Below are positions 53,641 through 61,971 of a stretch of DNA of 64,000 bases, one piece after another; position 1 is the first letter of the stretch; every line of letters begins with the position of its first letter. The stretch lies in contig CAZWHQ010000020.1 in NCBI GenBank assembly GCA_964633715.1, forward strand, positions 1 through 64,000, read 5' to 3'. The stretch comes from JAUWVG01 sp964633715 (GTDB lineage: Bacteria; Acidobacteriota; Aminicenantia; Aminicenantales; Aminicenantaceae). A model generated the notes under the pieces. The model made no database searches. It was not told the origin of the DNA and worked only from the letters and a program-made list of their open reading frames with translations. The position numbers and the translations under genes are program-made.

Positions 53641-54881
53641 CCTCTTTTTCCATTCAAAGCTTCGGCTGCCGTGTCAATCAAGCCGAGGCTTTCTCCTGGG
53701 TCGATGAGTTTCAGAAACACGGTCTGAGATACGAAAAAAATTTTTCTAAAAGCGACCTGGTTATTGTGAACACATGTACGCTGACCAGCCGTGCGGACCG
53801 GGATGTGAGGCGCTTTATAAAAAGGACATCCCGTCTCCATCCAAATGTACGGATGGTTGTTACGGGATGTTTTGCCGAACGGGCAGCCGATGAGCTCAAG
53901 GAGTTTCAACAGGTCTGGAAAGTTTTTTCCAATCAAAAAAAAGAAGATCTCCCGGCTGAAATTATTTCTTTGCTAGGATCAACAGCTGAGGATTCGCGGT
54001 TTTCTTATCGATCCAGAGCCCTGATCAAGATCCAGGACGGATGCAGTATGAGCTGTTCGTTCTGTATCATACCTCAGGTCCGCGGCGGAAACAAAAGCAC
54101 AAGTCCAGACATTATAATGCAGAGAGTGTTGGACTGTCTTGAGCAGAATTTCCGGGAGGTCGTTTTAACCGGAATCCATATTTGTCTCTATGGAAGTGAT
54201 TTTTCACCCAAATGGACGCTTTTAGATTTGTTGAAAAAGATGAAGGAAATTAAGAACTTACCTAGGATCAGGTTGAGCTCTCTCGATCCTAGATTTATGG
54301 GCAAAACGTTAATCGAATATATTTCGGACAGCAAACATATCTGTCCGCACTTTCACCTCTCTCTTCAACACGGCACAGAGGATGTCCTCCAGCGGATGGG
54401 ACGCCGCGTAAACTTATCCGATTATGACAGAATTCTAAGATTTCTTAAGGATAAGCGACCCTTTGTATCTCTTGGCGCGGACATTATTGTGGGCTTCCCG
54501 GGCGAAACCGACTTGGAGTTTGAAAGAATGTTTCAGTTTCTCGAGAAATCTCCCTTAACCTATATTCATGTATTTCCTTACTCTCCTAGACCCGGGACAG
54601 AGGCCGAACATTGGCCCCCAATTAATGGTCAAATTAAAAAGGAAAGGGCCGCATTGTTAAGACAGTTGTCGCTGGAAAAAAATTTAGAATTCCGAAAAAA
54701 AATGATCGACAGGGAATTGGATGCGGTTGTTATTAAGAAAGGAAAACAGAAAACCCGAATTCTCACCGACAATTATATAGAAGTCCTAGCCCCTTCATGC
54801 TCGGCTGATGATAAGGAAAGGATCAAAGTTCGGATCACCCAAGTGAAGGAGAAACACTCATTTGGACAAATCCTCCAGTGA
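53637..54881 (+). CDS. mtaB: tRNA t6A37 methylthiotransferase MtaB
   Basis: A radical SAM methylthiotransferase of 414 residues that converts t6A to ms2t6A at position 37. The N-terminal domain has SFGCRVNQAEA, VNTCTLTSRADRDVRR and TGCFAERAADEL, whose three cysteines bind the auxiliary cluster. The radical SAM motif is CSMSCSFCIIPQVRGG (CX3CX2C). It is translationally coupled to purE and lies 17 bp before mutL. TrmO (25978-26430) also targets A37 of tRNA. Confidence 0.92.
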   Translation: MTSFSIQSFGCRVNQAEAFSWVDEFQKHGLRYEKNFSKSDLVIVNTCTLTSRADRDVRRFIKRTSRLHPNVRMVVTGCFAERAADELKEFQQVWKVFSNQKKEDLPAEIISLLGSTAEDSRFSYRSRALIKIQDGCSMSCSFCIIPQVRGGNKSTSPDIIMQRVLDCLEQNFREVVLTGIHICLYGSDFSPKWTLLDLLKKMKEIKNLPRIRLSSLDPRFMGKTLIEYISDSKHICPHFHLSLQHGTEDVLQRMGRRVNLSDYDRILRFLKDKRPFVSLGADIIVGFPGETDLEFERMFQFLEKSPLTYIHVFPYSPRPGTEAEHWPPINGQIKKERAALLRQLSLEKNLEFRKKMIDRELDAVVIKKGKQKTRILTDNYIEVLAPSCSADDKERIKVRITQVKEKHSFGQILQ

Positions 54882-54898
54882 ATTGAGCGGATGATAAA

Positions 54899-56605
54899 AT
54901 GAACAGAATTAGCCTGCTTCCTTCGGATGTCGCCCAGAAGATTGCCGCTGGAGAAGTCATAGAAGGGCCCTTTTCCGCAGTTAAAGAGCTTGTAGAGAAC
55001 TCTCTTGATGCCCATGCAACGGAGATTAAGGTTGAACTTGTCGAAGGCGGAAAAAGACGTCTCCGTGTAACCGACAATGGGCATGGAATGAGCCGGGAGG
55101 ATGCGCTGCTTGCCTTTGAGAGACATTCTACGAGCAAAATCGCGACTGAGGCCGATCTCGATTCTATCAGGACTCTTGGATTTAGAGGGGAGGCCCTGCC
55201 CAGTATCTCTGCCGTCTCTCACGTCACACTGAAGACCTCTGAGAAAGATGAATCCGGTGGAATTTTAATCGAACGTAAAGGAGAAGACGTCCTCCGTGTT
55301 GAGGATATCGCTTTCCCTCAAGGCACGTGTATTGAAGTGGCCAATCTTTTCTTTAACCTACCGGCCAGAAAAAAATTTCTAAGGAGTGAAAGATCGGAAG
55401 TGAGTCAAGTTATCAAATATCTCACACAGGCAGCCATGGCATTTCCTGAGGTCCGGATTTCTTTATTTCACGGAAAAAGAAAGGTTTTTGACTATCCCTG
55501 TGTCGGTTTGTTAAAGGAAAGAATCTTTCAGATCTACGGTGGGGATATTTTAGAAAGGATTCTGGAAGTGGATTCTAAAGATGGACAGTTGACTCTCTTT
55601 GGTTACGCTTCTATTCCTCCAAGGGGAAGACGTGACCGGAAGCAGCAGTTTTTTTTCGTCAACAAACGACCAGTGAAAGATAAAATTCTTCAGGCCGCAC
55701 TCAACCAGTGCTATAAGAGTTTTTTGGAGAAGGGCTATTTTGCCGAATCCTTTTTGTTCCTCAGAGTTCCCTTTGCAGATGTAGATGTGAATGTGCATCC
55801 GACAAAAACAGAGGTGAAGTTTATCGATTCCAGCAACGTCTTCCGTTTTGTACACAGAAGTTTAGAGCAGGCTTTGCTGAAGGGTATGGGTGTTAAAGAA
55901 ATTTATCCTTTGCATAAAGAAAAAGAACATGAATTTTTTGTGTCGGAACATCAAAAAATTCCCATGTCTTTCGATTTTAAAAAACAAAGGCGAGACGAAA
56001 CGTCTCTATTTCCTTTTCCCAAGTCTGAAAAAGTTGCAGCTATTCCTGTTTTGGGACAATACAGCAATATGTATATCGTTGCAGCCGGCGAAGAAGAGCT
56101 GCTCATCATCGACCAACACAACGCTCATGAAAGAGTCTTATTTGACCGCTATGTTGAAATTGACAGCAAAAAAAAATGGCCGCAGAAGCTAGTTCTCCTT
56201 CCTATTGTCTTTGATTTATCTCCTGCTCAGATCGAAAGTTTTAGAGACAGCCGCGAACTGCTAGAGGGGGTGGGTTTCAGACTCGAAGAGATGGGCGGGC
56301 GCAGTTTTGCTCTTAGGGAATATCCCGGTCTCTTTAAGGAGGACGAAGCAAAGGACATATTCCTATCTCTTCTTGAAGATGTTCAAGAGAAAAAAATAAA
56401 GGACAAAAAACATAAACTGCTGGCAACCATTGCCTGCAAGACAGCTGTTAAAGCAGGAGAAATTCTCACCCGGGAGAAAATGGAATACCTTGTCGATGAA
56501 CTTTTCAAGACATCTAATATTTCACTATGCCCTCACGGTAGGCCGATTATTGTAAAAATCCAAAAAAAAGAAATCGAGAAGGGGCTCAAAAGAGCCAAAA
56601 ATTGA
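54899..56605 (+). CDS. mutL: DNA mismatch repair protein MutL
   Basis: A GHKL ATPase of 568 residues. The N-terminal motifs are VAQKIAAGEVIEGP, ELVENSLDAHAT, VTDNGHGMS and RTLGFRGEALPSI. The C-terminal dimerisation domain has IIDQHNAHERVLF near residue 400. CPHGRPIIVKI closes it, with the CPHGRP motif of metal-dependent endonuclease MutL. The DQHNAHERxxYE-like motif suggests nuclease activity. mutS is not in the window. Its stop codon overlaps the tRNA promoter. Confidence 0.96.
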   Translation: MNRISLLPSDVAQKIAAGEVIEGPFSAVKELVENSLDAHATEIKVELVEGGKRRLRVTDNGHGMSREDALLAFERHSTSKIATEADLDSIRTLGFRGEALPSISAVSHVTLKTSEKDESGGILIERKGEDVLRVEDIAFPQGTCIEVANLFFNLPARKKFLRSERSEVSQVIKYLTQAAMAFPEVRISLFHGKRKVFDYPCVGLLKERIFQIYGGDILERILEVDSKDGQLTLFGYASIPPRGRRDRKQQFFFVNKRPVKDKILQAALNQCYKSFLEKGYFAESFLFLRVPFADVDVNVHPTKTEVKFIDSSNVFRFVHRSLEQALLKGMGVKEIYPLHKEKEHEFFVSEHQKIPMSFDFKKQRRDETSLFPFPKSEKVAAIPVLGQYSNMYIVAAGEEELLIIDQHNAHERVLFDRYVEIDSKKKWPQKLVLLPIVFDLSPAQIESFRDSRELLEGVGFRLEEMGGRSFALREYPGLFKEDEAKDIFLSLLEDVQEKKIKDKKHKLLATIACKTAVKAGEILTREKMEYLVDELFKTSNISLCPHGRPIIVKIQKKEIEKGLKRAKN

Positions 56606-56630
56606 CAATTTCCCCCTGTTCTGCTACTAT
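56602..56630 (+). promoter_or_regulatory. sigma70-type promoter for tRNA genes
   Basis: TTGACA at 56602-56607, a 17-bp spacer and TACTAT at 56625-56630. The -35 box overlaps the mutL stop codon (56603-56605). Transcription would begin about 20 bp before tRNA-Pro. Confidence 0.75.
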
Positions 56631-56658
56631 TCTTGACACTTTTAGAGTGATGAATAAC

Positions 56659-56733
56659 CGGGGAGTGGCGCAGCTTGGCTAGCGCGCCTGCTTTGGGAGC
56701 AGGAGGTCGTCGGTTCGAATCCGATCTCCCCGA
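56659..56733 (+). tRNA. tRNA-Pro(UGG)
   Basis: A cloverleaf with acceptor CGGGGAG/CTCCCCG, anticodon loop TTTGGGA (anticodon TGG) closed by CCTGC/GCAGG, and T-loop TTCGAAT. The discriminator is A. CCA is not encoded. It is 32 bp before tRNA-Arg. Confidence 0.97.
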
Positions 56734-56765
56734 TTAAATAACCGATTATTTGGCCCAATACAAGC

Positions 56766-56842
56766 GCGCCAGTAGCTCAGTTGGACAGAGCAGCTGCCTT
56801 CTAAGCAGCGGGTCGGGAGTTCGAGTCTCTCCTGGCGCGCCA
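56766..56842 (+). tRNA. tRNA-Arg(UCU)
   Basis: A cloverleaf with acceptor GCGCCAG/CTGGCGC, anticodon loop CTTCTAA (anticodon TCT) and T-loop TTCGAGT. The discriminator is G and CCA is encoded at 56840-56842, unlike the neighbouring tRNA-Pro. Confidence 0.97.
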
Positions 56843-56861
56843 TCTTTCCTCATGAAAAAAG

Positions 56862-57305
56862 TTAATCAGCTTCAGATTCGAATAATGGCAAAAAAGAGGA
56901 GAGTAATTTCTTGGCCTTTACCACCTCCTTTTCAAGAACCATAATTCTGTAGGGGAAATTTTCTGCAGCTCCGCTGCCTAAAATGACTCTGTGCTGATTC
57001 TGCGTTCCATCAATAATAGCCGAAATCCCCTCCTGGGCAAGGATGTCTACGGCTTGTGTGGCTATAGTCCAGTTGTGACACCCCTCGGCCACTACGAATT
57101 CTCCTTTGGCAGTGCCCTGGTCGGGTTGCTTTAGGTTTTTTTTAAAATCTGCCGATACATGCCCCCGGCTCTTCAGCTCAGTTTTGATAAGATCTAGGGC
57201 TTCGGGCAGAAATTCGTCTGCCTGGTTTTGAATAAAATCCAGCAGCTCTTCATCTGAAAGCTGCTGATAATGTGTCCTTAGGTGTTCATATTCTTCTGTG
57301 TCCAT
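56862..57305 (-). CDS. hypothetical protein with DUF2007-like C-terminal domain
   Basis: A 147-residue soluble protein. The N-terminal half is an acidic helix (YQQLSDEELLDFIQNQADEF and following). The C-terminal half (about 70-140) has ATQAVDILAQEGISAIIDG and PYRIMVLEKEVVKAKKLL, like the DUF2007/putative signal-transducing fold. AGGAGG lies about 12 bp upstream of the ATG. Function is unknown. It ends 20 bp after the convergent tRNA-Arg. Confidence 0.65.
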   Translation of the reverse strand: MDTEEYEHLRTHYQQLSDEELLDFIQNQADEFLPEALDLIKTELKSRGHVSADFKKNLKQPDQGTAKGEFVVAEGCHNWTIATQAVDILAQEGISAIIDGTQNQHRVILGSGAAENFPYRIMVLEKEVVKAKKLLSSFLPLFESEAD

Positions 57306-57445
57306 TACGTGTCATTCCTCCTGACAGTCTCAAATGAACTTATCACACGCAAAACAGTGAGGTCAATTTACAAATCTGTTCATTATGGTCTCACTTTTTA
57401 GATTTCCTTGTGGAATTTTATCTGGGTTTGTTGTATTTTTCTTGG

Positions 57446-58468
57446 ATGACAGTTATAAGAACAAAGGCTCTATTCCTTTTTGTCCTGTTCGGTTTTTTAT
57501 CCGTTTCCTTGAGCGCACAAAGCAGTGATAAAAAAGCCAAGGGCACACTCTGGATTTGCTGGGAAAACGACACCTTTTTGAAAACCGACCGCGGATTCAC
57601 CAACGGTCTCAAGCTGACCTGGATTTCACCTGTTACGGAAAATCCCAAAAGAAATGCTGTTTTTGGATGGATGCCTTTTTTGCGAAAACCCGATTTTTTA
57701 TACATGTTTTCCTATTCCTTAAGACAGGATGTCTTCACGCCGGACGATATAAAATCGTCGGAACTGAACAAAAACGACCGGCCGTACGCCGGATACCTGA
57801 CTTTCGAAGTGGGGATCCACAGCCTTGGGAAGAATCGCGCAGCATCTTTTACCCTCGCCTTGGGAGTGGTCGGGCCCCTGTCAATGGCCGAACAGGTGCA
57901 AAAATTTGTTCATAACCGAAGTGTCGCCCCAGTGCCCCAGGGTTGGCCTCATCAACTGCGCAACGAATTGGCCGTTCAGGTTATATATGAGAACAAGGGC
58001 AGGTTCCAGCTGTTCGGGACCAAGAAGGGATTTGGATTCGATTTCATTCCTCATGTTGTGGGGGGTGTGGGAAATGTCTACACCTACGGCAGCACAGGAT
58101 TCCAGACTCGTTTGGGCTGGAATCTGCCCCTTGATTTTGGTGTGCCCCTTCTCCGTCCTGGCGGATCGAGTGGGGTGGGGATGTTTAGCCGGGATCCGCT
58201 CCGAACCGGATCTGATTTTTATGCTATCTATCTGTTTTCCGCCGTGGATGGGCAGCTGGTGCTCAGAAATATTTTCCTGGATGGGAATTTGATTCGCGAC
58301 AGCCACAGTGTTAAAAAAGATCTATTGACTTGGAATGTCCAGATGGGTTTTGGGGTCAAAATAAGATATTTAAACATAAATGTGGCCTATGTGTTGTGGT
58401 CAAGATTGTTCGAACTGCAGAAGAACCGGCAGGCTTATCTGATCACCAACATTTCCTATTCATTCTAA
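57446..58468 (+). CDS. lipid A deacylase LpxR family outer-membrane protein
   Basis: A 340-residue outer-membrane beta-barrel with a signal peptide (about residues 1-24, ending SLSAQ). The family blocks are WENDTFLKTDRGFTNGLKL (the Asn-Asp pair and Thr of the site), NDRPYAGYLTFEVG, and a C-terminal TNISYSF. LpxR removes the 3'-acyloxyacyl chain from lipid A, so an LPS-bearing outer membrane is implied. Start is uncertain: ATG 57446 best fits the signal peptide, while GTG at 57410 is an alternative. Confidence 0.85.
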   Translation: MTVIRTKALFLFVLFGFLSVSLSAQSSDKKAKGTLWICWENDTFLKTDRGFTNGLKLTWISPVTENPKRNAVFGWMPFLRKPDFLYMFSYSLRQDVFTPDDIKSSELNKNDRPYAGYLTFEVGIHSLGKNRAASFTLALGVVGPLSMAEQVQKFVHNRSVAPVPQGWPHQLRNELAVQVIYENKGRFQLFGTKKGFGFDFIPHVVGGVGNVYTYGSTGFQTRLGWNLPLDFGVPLLRPGGSSGVGMFSRDPLRTGSDFYAIYLFSAVDGQLVLRNIFLDGNLIRDSHSVKKDLLTWNVQMGFGVKIRYLNINVAYVLWSRLFELQKNRQAYLITNISYSF

Positions 58469-58630
58469 GAGATCGAAGTGATATCCTCTCTCTACTCTGG
58501 TTACCTTTAACAGCAAGACAATTCTCCAGAAGTGGCTTTTCTGAAGAGAAATCTCTCCGATTTTTTGACTGAACACCTTTCATTTGATAATCGTATTAGA
58601 GTGTAAATAAGAAACCTTCAGGAGGGGATT

Positions 58631-59737
58631 GTGAGAAAACTATTTCCTGTCCTTTTAGTTTTAAGCATTTTAATTGGGATCAATTGCAGTCAGCAAAAAA
58701 CAGAATGGCAGGGAACAGTCGAAGAGATCGATGGTGTTCAAGTCGTAAAAAATCCCAAAGAACCGCTCTATGGTGAGGATGTCTTTGTTTTGGAGGAGGA
58801 ACTAACCATCGGGGAGGTGGAGGGAAGAGAGGAGTACATGTTCCAGCAGATTTATAACCTTGTAGTGGCCGAAAATGGAGATATTTATATTTTAGACTAT
58901 AAGGCCCAACATGTGAAGGTGTTCGACCGAGACGGGCAGTATCTGCGGACGATCGGCCGCCCCGGACAGGGACCGGGTGAATTGTTCCTGGCACGAATTC
59001 TGGTCTTGACAACACGAGGTGAGGTGGCCATTCAAAATATCAACAATATTTCCTATTTTTCCCGTGAGGGAGAATTCCTGAGAAGTACTCCTCTAACAAA
59101 AGGGCGGATACTCACAATAGATATTGACGATTTTGGGAATATATTCGGATACAGCATCGAGGGTGACAAGGGCGTTTATGAATTGAAGAAGTACGATCCT
59201 GAGTTCAATGAACTATTTTCTTTGGGCACGTCTCCTCTGCCCACAGCTGAAACGCAGAAAACGGGCAAGAGGAATGCCTTTTTCACTCTATTGAGATGGG
59301 ACCTCATCAATGGTGATCAGGTTGTCACCGGATATCCCGAAGAAGGATACTTGTTAAAAATCTTTAATGCCGAAGGAATATTGATCAGAAAAATTGAAAA
59401 AGATTACACTCCGTTAGAAATAACAAAGGAAGATTTTGAGGCGGAAAAGGAGGATTATCCTCCAGAATTATCACAGGGTCTCTATGCCCCCAAACATTTT
59501 CCTCCCTTTAGGACTTTGCGGTCGGATGACGAAGGGAGAATCTGGGTGTTCACCTCCAAAAAAACTGCTGATGGAGAAAGAGTGTACTGGGATGTTTTCG
59601 ATGCAGAGGGAAAATACATCTTTGAAGTCGCTTTGAAAGCAAGCCCACGAATTTTTAACAATAAGATGTACGCCATAGAAGAGGATGAAGATGGCTACCA
59701 GTACGTCAAGCGTTATAGGATCGTTTGGAATTTTTGA
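58631..59737 (+). CDS. 6-bladed beta-propeller lipoprotein
   Basis: A 368-residue exported protein. The N-terminal hydrophobic segment ends in GINCSQQ, a likely lipobox. NHL-like repeats include NGDIYILDYKAQHVKVFDRD with GQYLRTIGRPGQGPGEL, then DDFGNIFGYSI and DDEGRIWVFTSKK, giving the 6-bladed propeller common in Acidobacteriota-type genomes. The start is GTG with AGGAGGGG upstream. It probably binds a ligand or protein at the cell surface; function is unknown. Confidence 0.82.
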   Translation: MRKLFPVLLVLSILIGINCSQQKTEWQGTVEEIDGVQVVKNPKEPLYGEDVFVLEEELTIGEVEGREEYMFQQIYNLVVAENGDIYILDYKAQHVKVFDRDGQYLRTIGRPGQGPGELFLARILVLTTRGEVAIQNINNISYFSREGEFLRSTPLTKGRILTIDIDDFGNIFGYSIEGDKGVYELKKYDPEFNELFSLGTSPLPTAETQKTGKRNAFFTLLRWDLINGDQVVTGYPEEGYLLKIFNAEGILIRKIEKDYTPLEITKEDFEAEKEDYPPELSQGLYAPKHFPPFRTLRSDDEGRIWVFTSKKTADGERVYWDVFDAEGKYIFEVALKASPRIFNNKMYAIEEDEDGYQYVKRYRIVWNF

Positions 59738-59762
59738 AAAGGAAAAAGAAAAGGAGCGAGAG

Positions 59763-59985
59763 ATGAAAAATGATCCATCCGGGTTAAAAGGAAGGGTGGC
59801 CGTTGTCACAGGAGGCGGACGCGGGATTGGGAAAGCGATCTCAACAATTCCTCGAATCTTTTCCCATCCCCAGACTGGGCACGCCTGAAGAAATCGGCCA
59901 TCTTGTGGTATTTTTGTGTTCGGACGAATCCGCATACATCACAGGTGCTTCCTTGGACATCAACGGCGGCGACCTGATGATCTGA
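59763..59985 (+). pseudogene. short-chain dehydrogenase (SDR), internal deletion
   Basis: The first piece, from ATG 59763 with AAGGAGCGAG upstream, reads LKGRVAVVTGGGRGIGKAI, the SDR cofactor motif. The second, shifted by one base, reads PRLGTPEEIGHLVVFLCSD then YITGASLDINGG, the SDR C-terminus. The roughly 170 residues with the catalytic Ser-Tyr-Lys are missing. The gene is non-functional as written. Confidence 0.9.
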
Positions 59986-59991
59986 ATTTTT

Positions 59992-60013
59992 CTATCGCCT
60001 CAAAAGGTGATAG
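59992..60013. repeat. hairpin with 9-bp stem
   Basis: CTATCGCCT (59992-60000) pairs with AGGTGATAG (60005-60013) with one G-T pair and loop CAAA. No T-run follows, so termination is unlikely without other factors. The core resembles the hairpin at 38084-38099. Confidence 0.4.
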
Positions 60014-60122
60014 GCAGAGAATGAAATTCACCCTTTATATCCTCCCTCATGGTGATTGACCGCTTTCTGGGTCTCTGTGAGAATACGTAACCTCAGGTAC
60101 AATTATCGGAAAACTTTATATA

Positions 60123-60137
60123 TGACAAAATTTGTCA
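60123..60137. promoter_or_regulatory. palindrome TGACAAA-A-TTTGTCA upstream of pilB
   Basis: A perfect 7-1-7 palindrome about 90 bp before the pilB start, in a gene-free gap of 243 bp. Its shape fits a dimeric repressor or activator operator. The regulator is unknown. Confidence 0.4.
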
Positions 60138-60228
60138 AAAGAGAAAATTTGATTGGATTGATCGTCTTTAACTATGTCTTCTCAGATAGTAGAAAGTTTG
60201 GGAAGAAAATATTTTTTGGACAAAATAC

Positions 60229-61959
60229 ATGAGTTCGAATCTAGGTGATCTTCTTGTTCGAGAAAAGGTGCTGAACCAGGCACAGCTCAAAACGGCTCGA
60301 ACTTATCAACGGGACAACGAAGTGTCTATGGGTTCAGCTGTTGTCAGCCTCGGCTACCTTTCTGAAGAAGAAGTGGCACAAACCTTAAGCAAGGAATACG
60401 GCTATCCTTTTATCGATCTCGATCAGTTTGAAGTCTATCCTGATGTGCTGGACCTTGTCTCTTTGGATGTAGCGAAGAAATATATGGTGGTGCCCATCCA
60501 CCTCAACCGGAATTGTCTGACACTGGCCATGATGGATCCGACGGACCTTGAAGCGGTCGAAGACATAAAATTCCGGACAGGTCTGAGTTTGCAGCCTGTT
60601 ATCGCTTCTGAAACAGCCATCATGAATGCTATTCAGCAGTATTATGGAACATCCGATTCTCTGCGTGTCAAGCAGGTCGTTGATGAAATCGAGCAGGCAG
60701 AAGATTCTTCCATTTTGATCGTCGAGGATGAAGAAGAGGCAGAAGAGTTTGATGTAGAGGAATTGAATACATCTGTAAGCGAAGCCCCCATTATCACACT
60801 TGTAAATTCGGTCTTGGTCGATTCAATTAAAAAAGGGGCGTCCGATGTTCATTTTGAGCCGTATGAGAAGGCCTTCCGCATCCGTTTCCGATTGGACGGT
60901 ACACTCTACGAGATGATGAACCTTGCCCTGCGCTTTAAAAATGCCGTTATCTCTCGAGTCAAAATCCTCTCAAATATGAATATTGCTGAAAAGAGGCTCC
61001 CACAGGATGGACGCATGAAGATGAGAGTCAAGCTGGAAAACGGGCAACGTAAAGATGTGGACATGCGCGTTTCCAGTGTGCCAACTATGTTTGGTGAAAA
61101 AATCGTTATCCGTATCCTGGACAAGGAAATGCTTCGGTTGGATCTATCCTATCTCGGATTAGAAAAAGAGAGCCTGGAAGTTTTTTCCGATGGGATCAAG
61201 AAGCCGTGGGGAATTATCCTTGTTACGGGACCAACGGGAAGTGGAAAAACAAACACGCTCTATTCGGCGATTTCTGCCCTGAATTCTATTGAAAAGAACA
61301 TTATGACGGCAGAAAATCCAGTCGAGTTTCATCTTTCTGGCATCAACCAAGTGGATATCAAGGATGAGATAGGGCTTAGTTTTTCGAGTTCTCTGAAGAG
61401 TTTCTTAAGACAGGACCCAGACATTATGCTTGTTGGGGAGATGAGAGATTTCGAGACCGTGGACATTGCGATTAAAGCGGCATTGACCGGTCATCTTGTC
61501 TTTTCCACGGTCCACACCAATGATGCCGCCAGCACAATCAACAGGTTGATGAATATGGATGTGGAACCCTTCTTGATAGCCGATTCAGTGACCATGATCG
61601 TAGCCCAGAGATTGGTCAGGATGTTGTGTCCAAAGTGTCGAGATAAACAAACCCTCTCTCAGGAAGCATTGGTGGACATTGGCTTCACTCCTGAGGAGGC
61701 ACAGAATGTCAGTGTGTATAAACCCTATGGGTGCGGAGACTGCAATAATACAGGTTACAAGGGCAGAGTTGGGCTTTTTGAAGTCATGAAGATCACGGAT
61801 GAAATTAAGGATTTGATCCTGACGAGGGCTCAATCGAGAGAGATTAGAGCGAAGGCCATCGAACAAGGCATGGTCACTCTCCGTCGCAGTGGTCTACTGA
61901 AAATAAAGAAAGGCGTCACTTCGGTTGAAGAGGTGCTTAGAGAAACCGTAAGAGATTAA
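60229..61959 (+). CDS. pilB: type IV pilus assembly ATPase PilB
   Basis: The extension motor of type IV pili, 576 residues. The N-terminal MshEN-type domain (about 1-150) begins NLGDLLVREKVLNQAQLKTA. The ATPase core has Walker A GPTGSGKTNTLYS, the Asp box LRQDPDIMLVGEMRDFET, the His box LVFSTVHTNDAAST, and zinc cysteines in CPKCRDK and CGDCNNTGYKGR. It is followed 12 bp later by pilT and then pilC. There is no strong Shine-Dalgarno sequence. Confidence 0.95.
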   Translation: MSSNLGDLLVREKVLNQAQLKTARTYQRDNEVSMGSAVVSLGYLSEEEVAQTLSKEYGYPFIDLDQFEVYPDVLDLVSLDVAKKYMVVPIHLNRNCLTLAMMDPTDLEAVEDIKFRTGLSLQPVIASETAIMNAIQQYYGTSDSLRVKQVVDEIEQAEDSSILIVEDEEEAEEFDVEELNTSVSEAPIITLVNSVLVDSIKKGASDVHFEPYEKAFRIRFRLDGTLYEMMNLALRFKNAVISRVKILSNMNIAEKRLPQDGRMKMRVKLENGQRKDVDMRVSSVPTMFGEKIVIRILDKEMLRLDLSYLGLEKESLEVFSDGIKKPWGIILVTGPTGSGKTNTLYSAISALNSIEKNIMTAENPVEFHLSGINQVDIKDEIGLSFSSSLKSFLRQDPDIMLVGEMRDFETVDIAIKAALTGHLVFSTVHTNDAASTINRLMNMDVEPFLIADSVTMIVAQRLVRMLCPKCRDKQTLSQEALVDIGFTPEEAQNVSVYKPYGCGDCNNTGYKGRVGLFEVMKITDEIKDLILTRAQSREIRAKAIEQGMVTLRRSGLLKIKKGVTSVEEVLRETVRD

Positions 61960-61971
61960 AAAGGTGATAAA

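Noticed and set aside
53130..53936. 268-codon minus-strand open frame over purE
   Set aside because: It is antisense to purE and mtaB, both of which have intact motifs and coupling.
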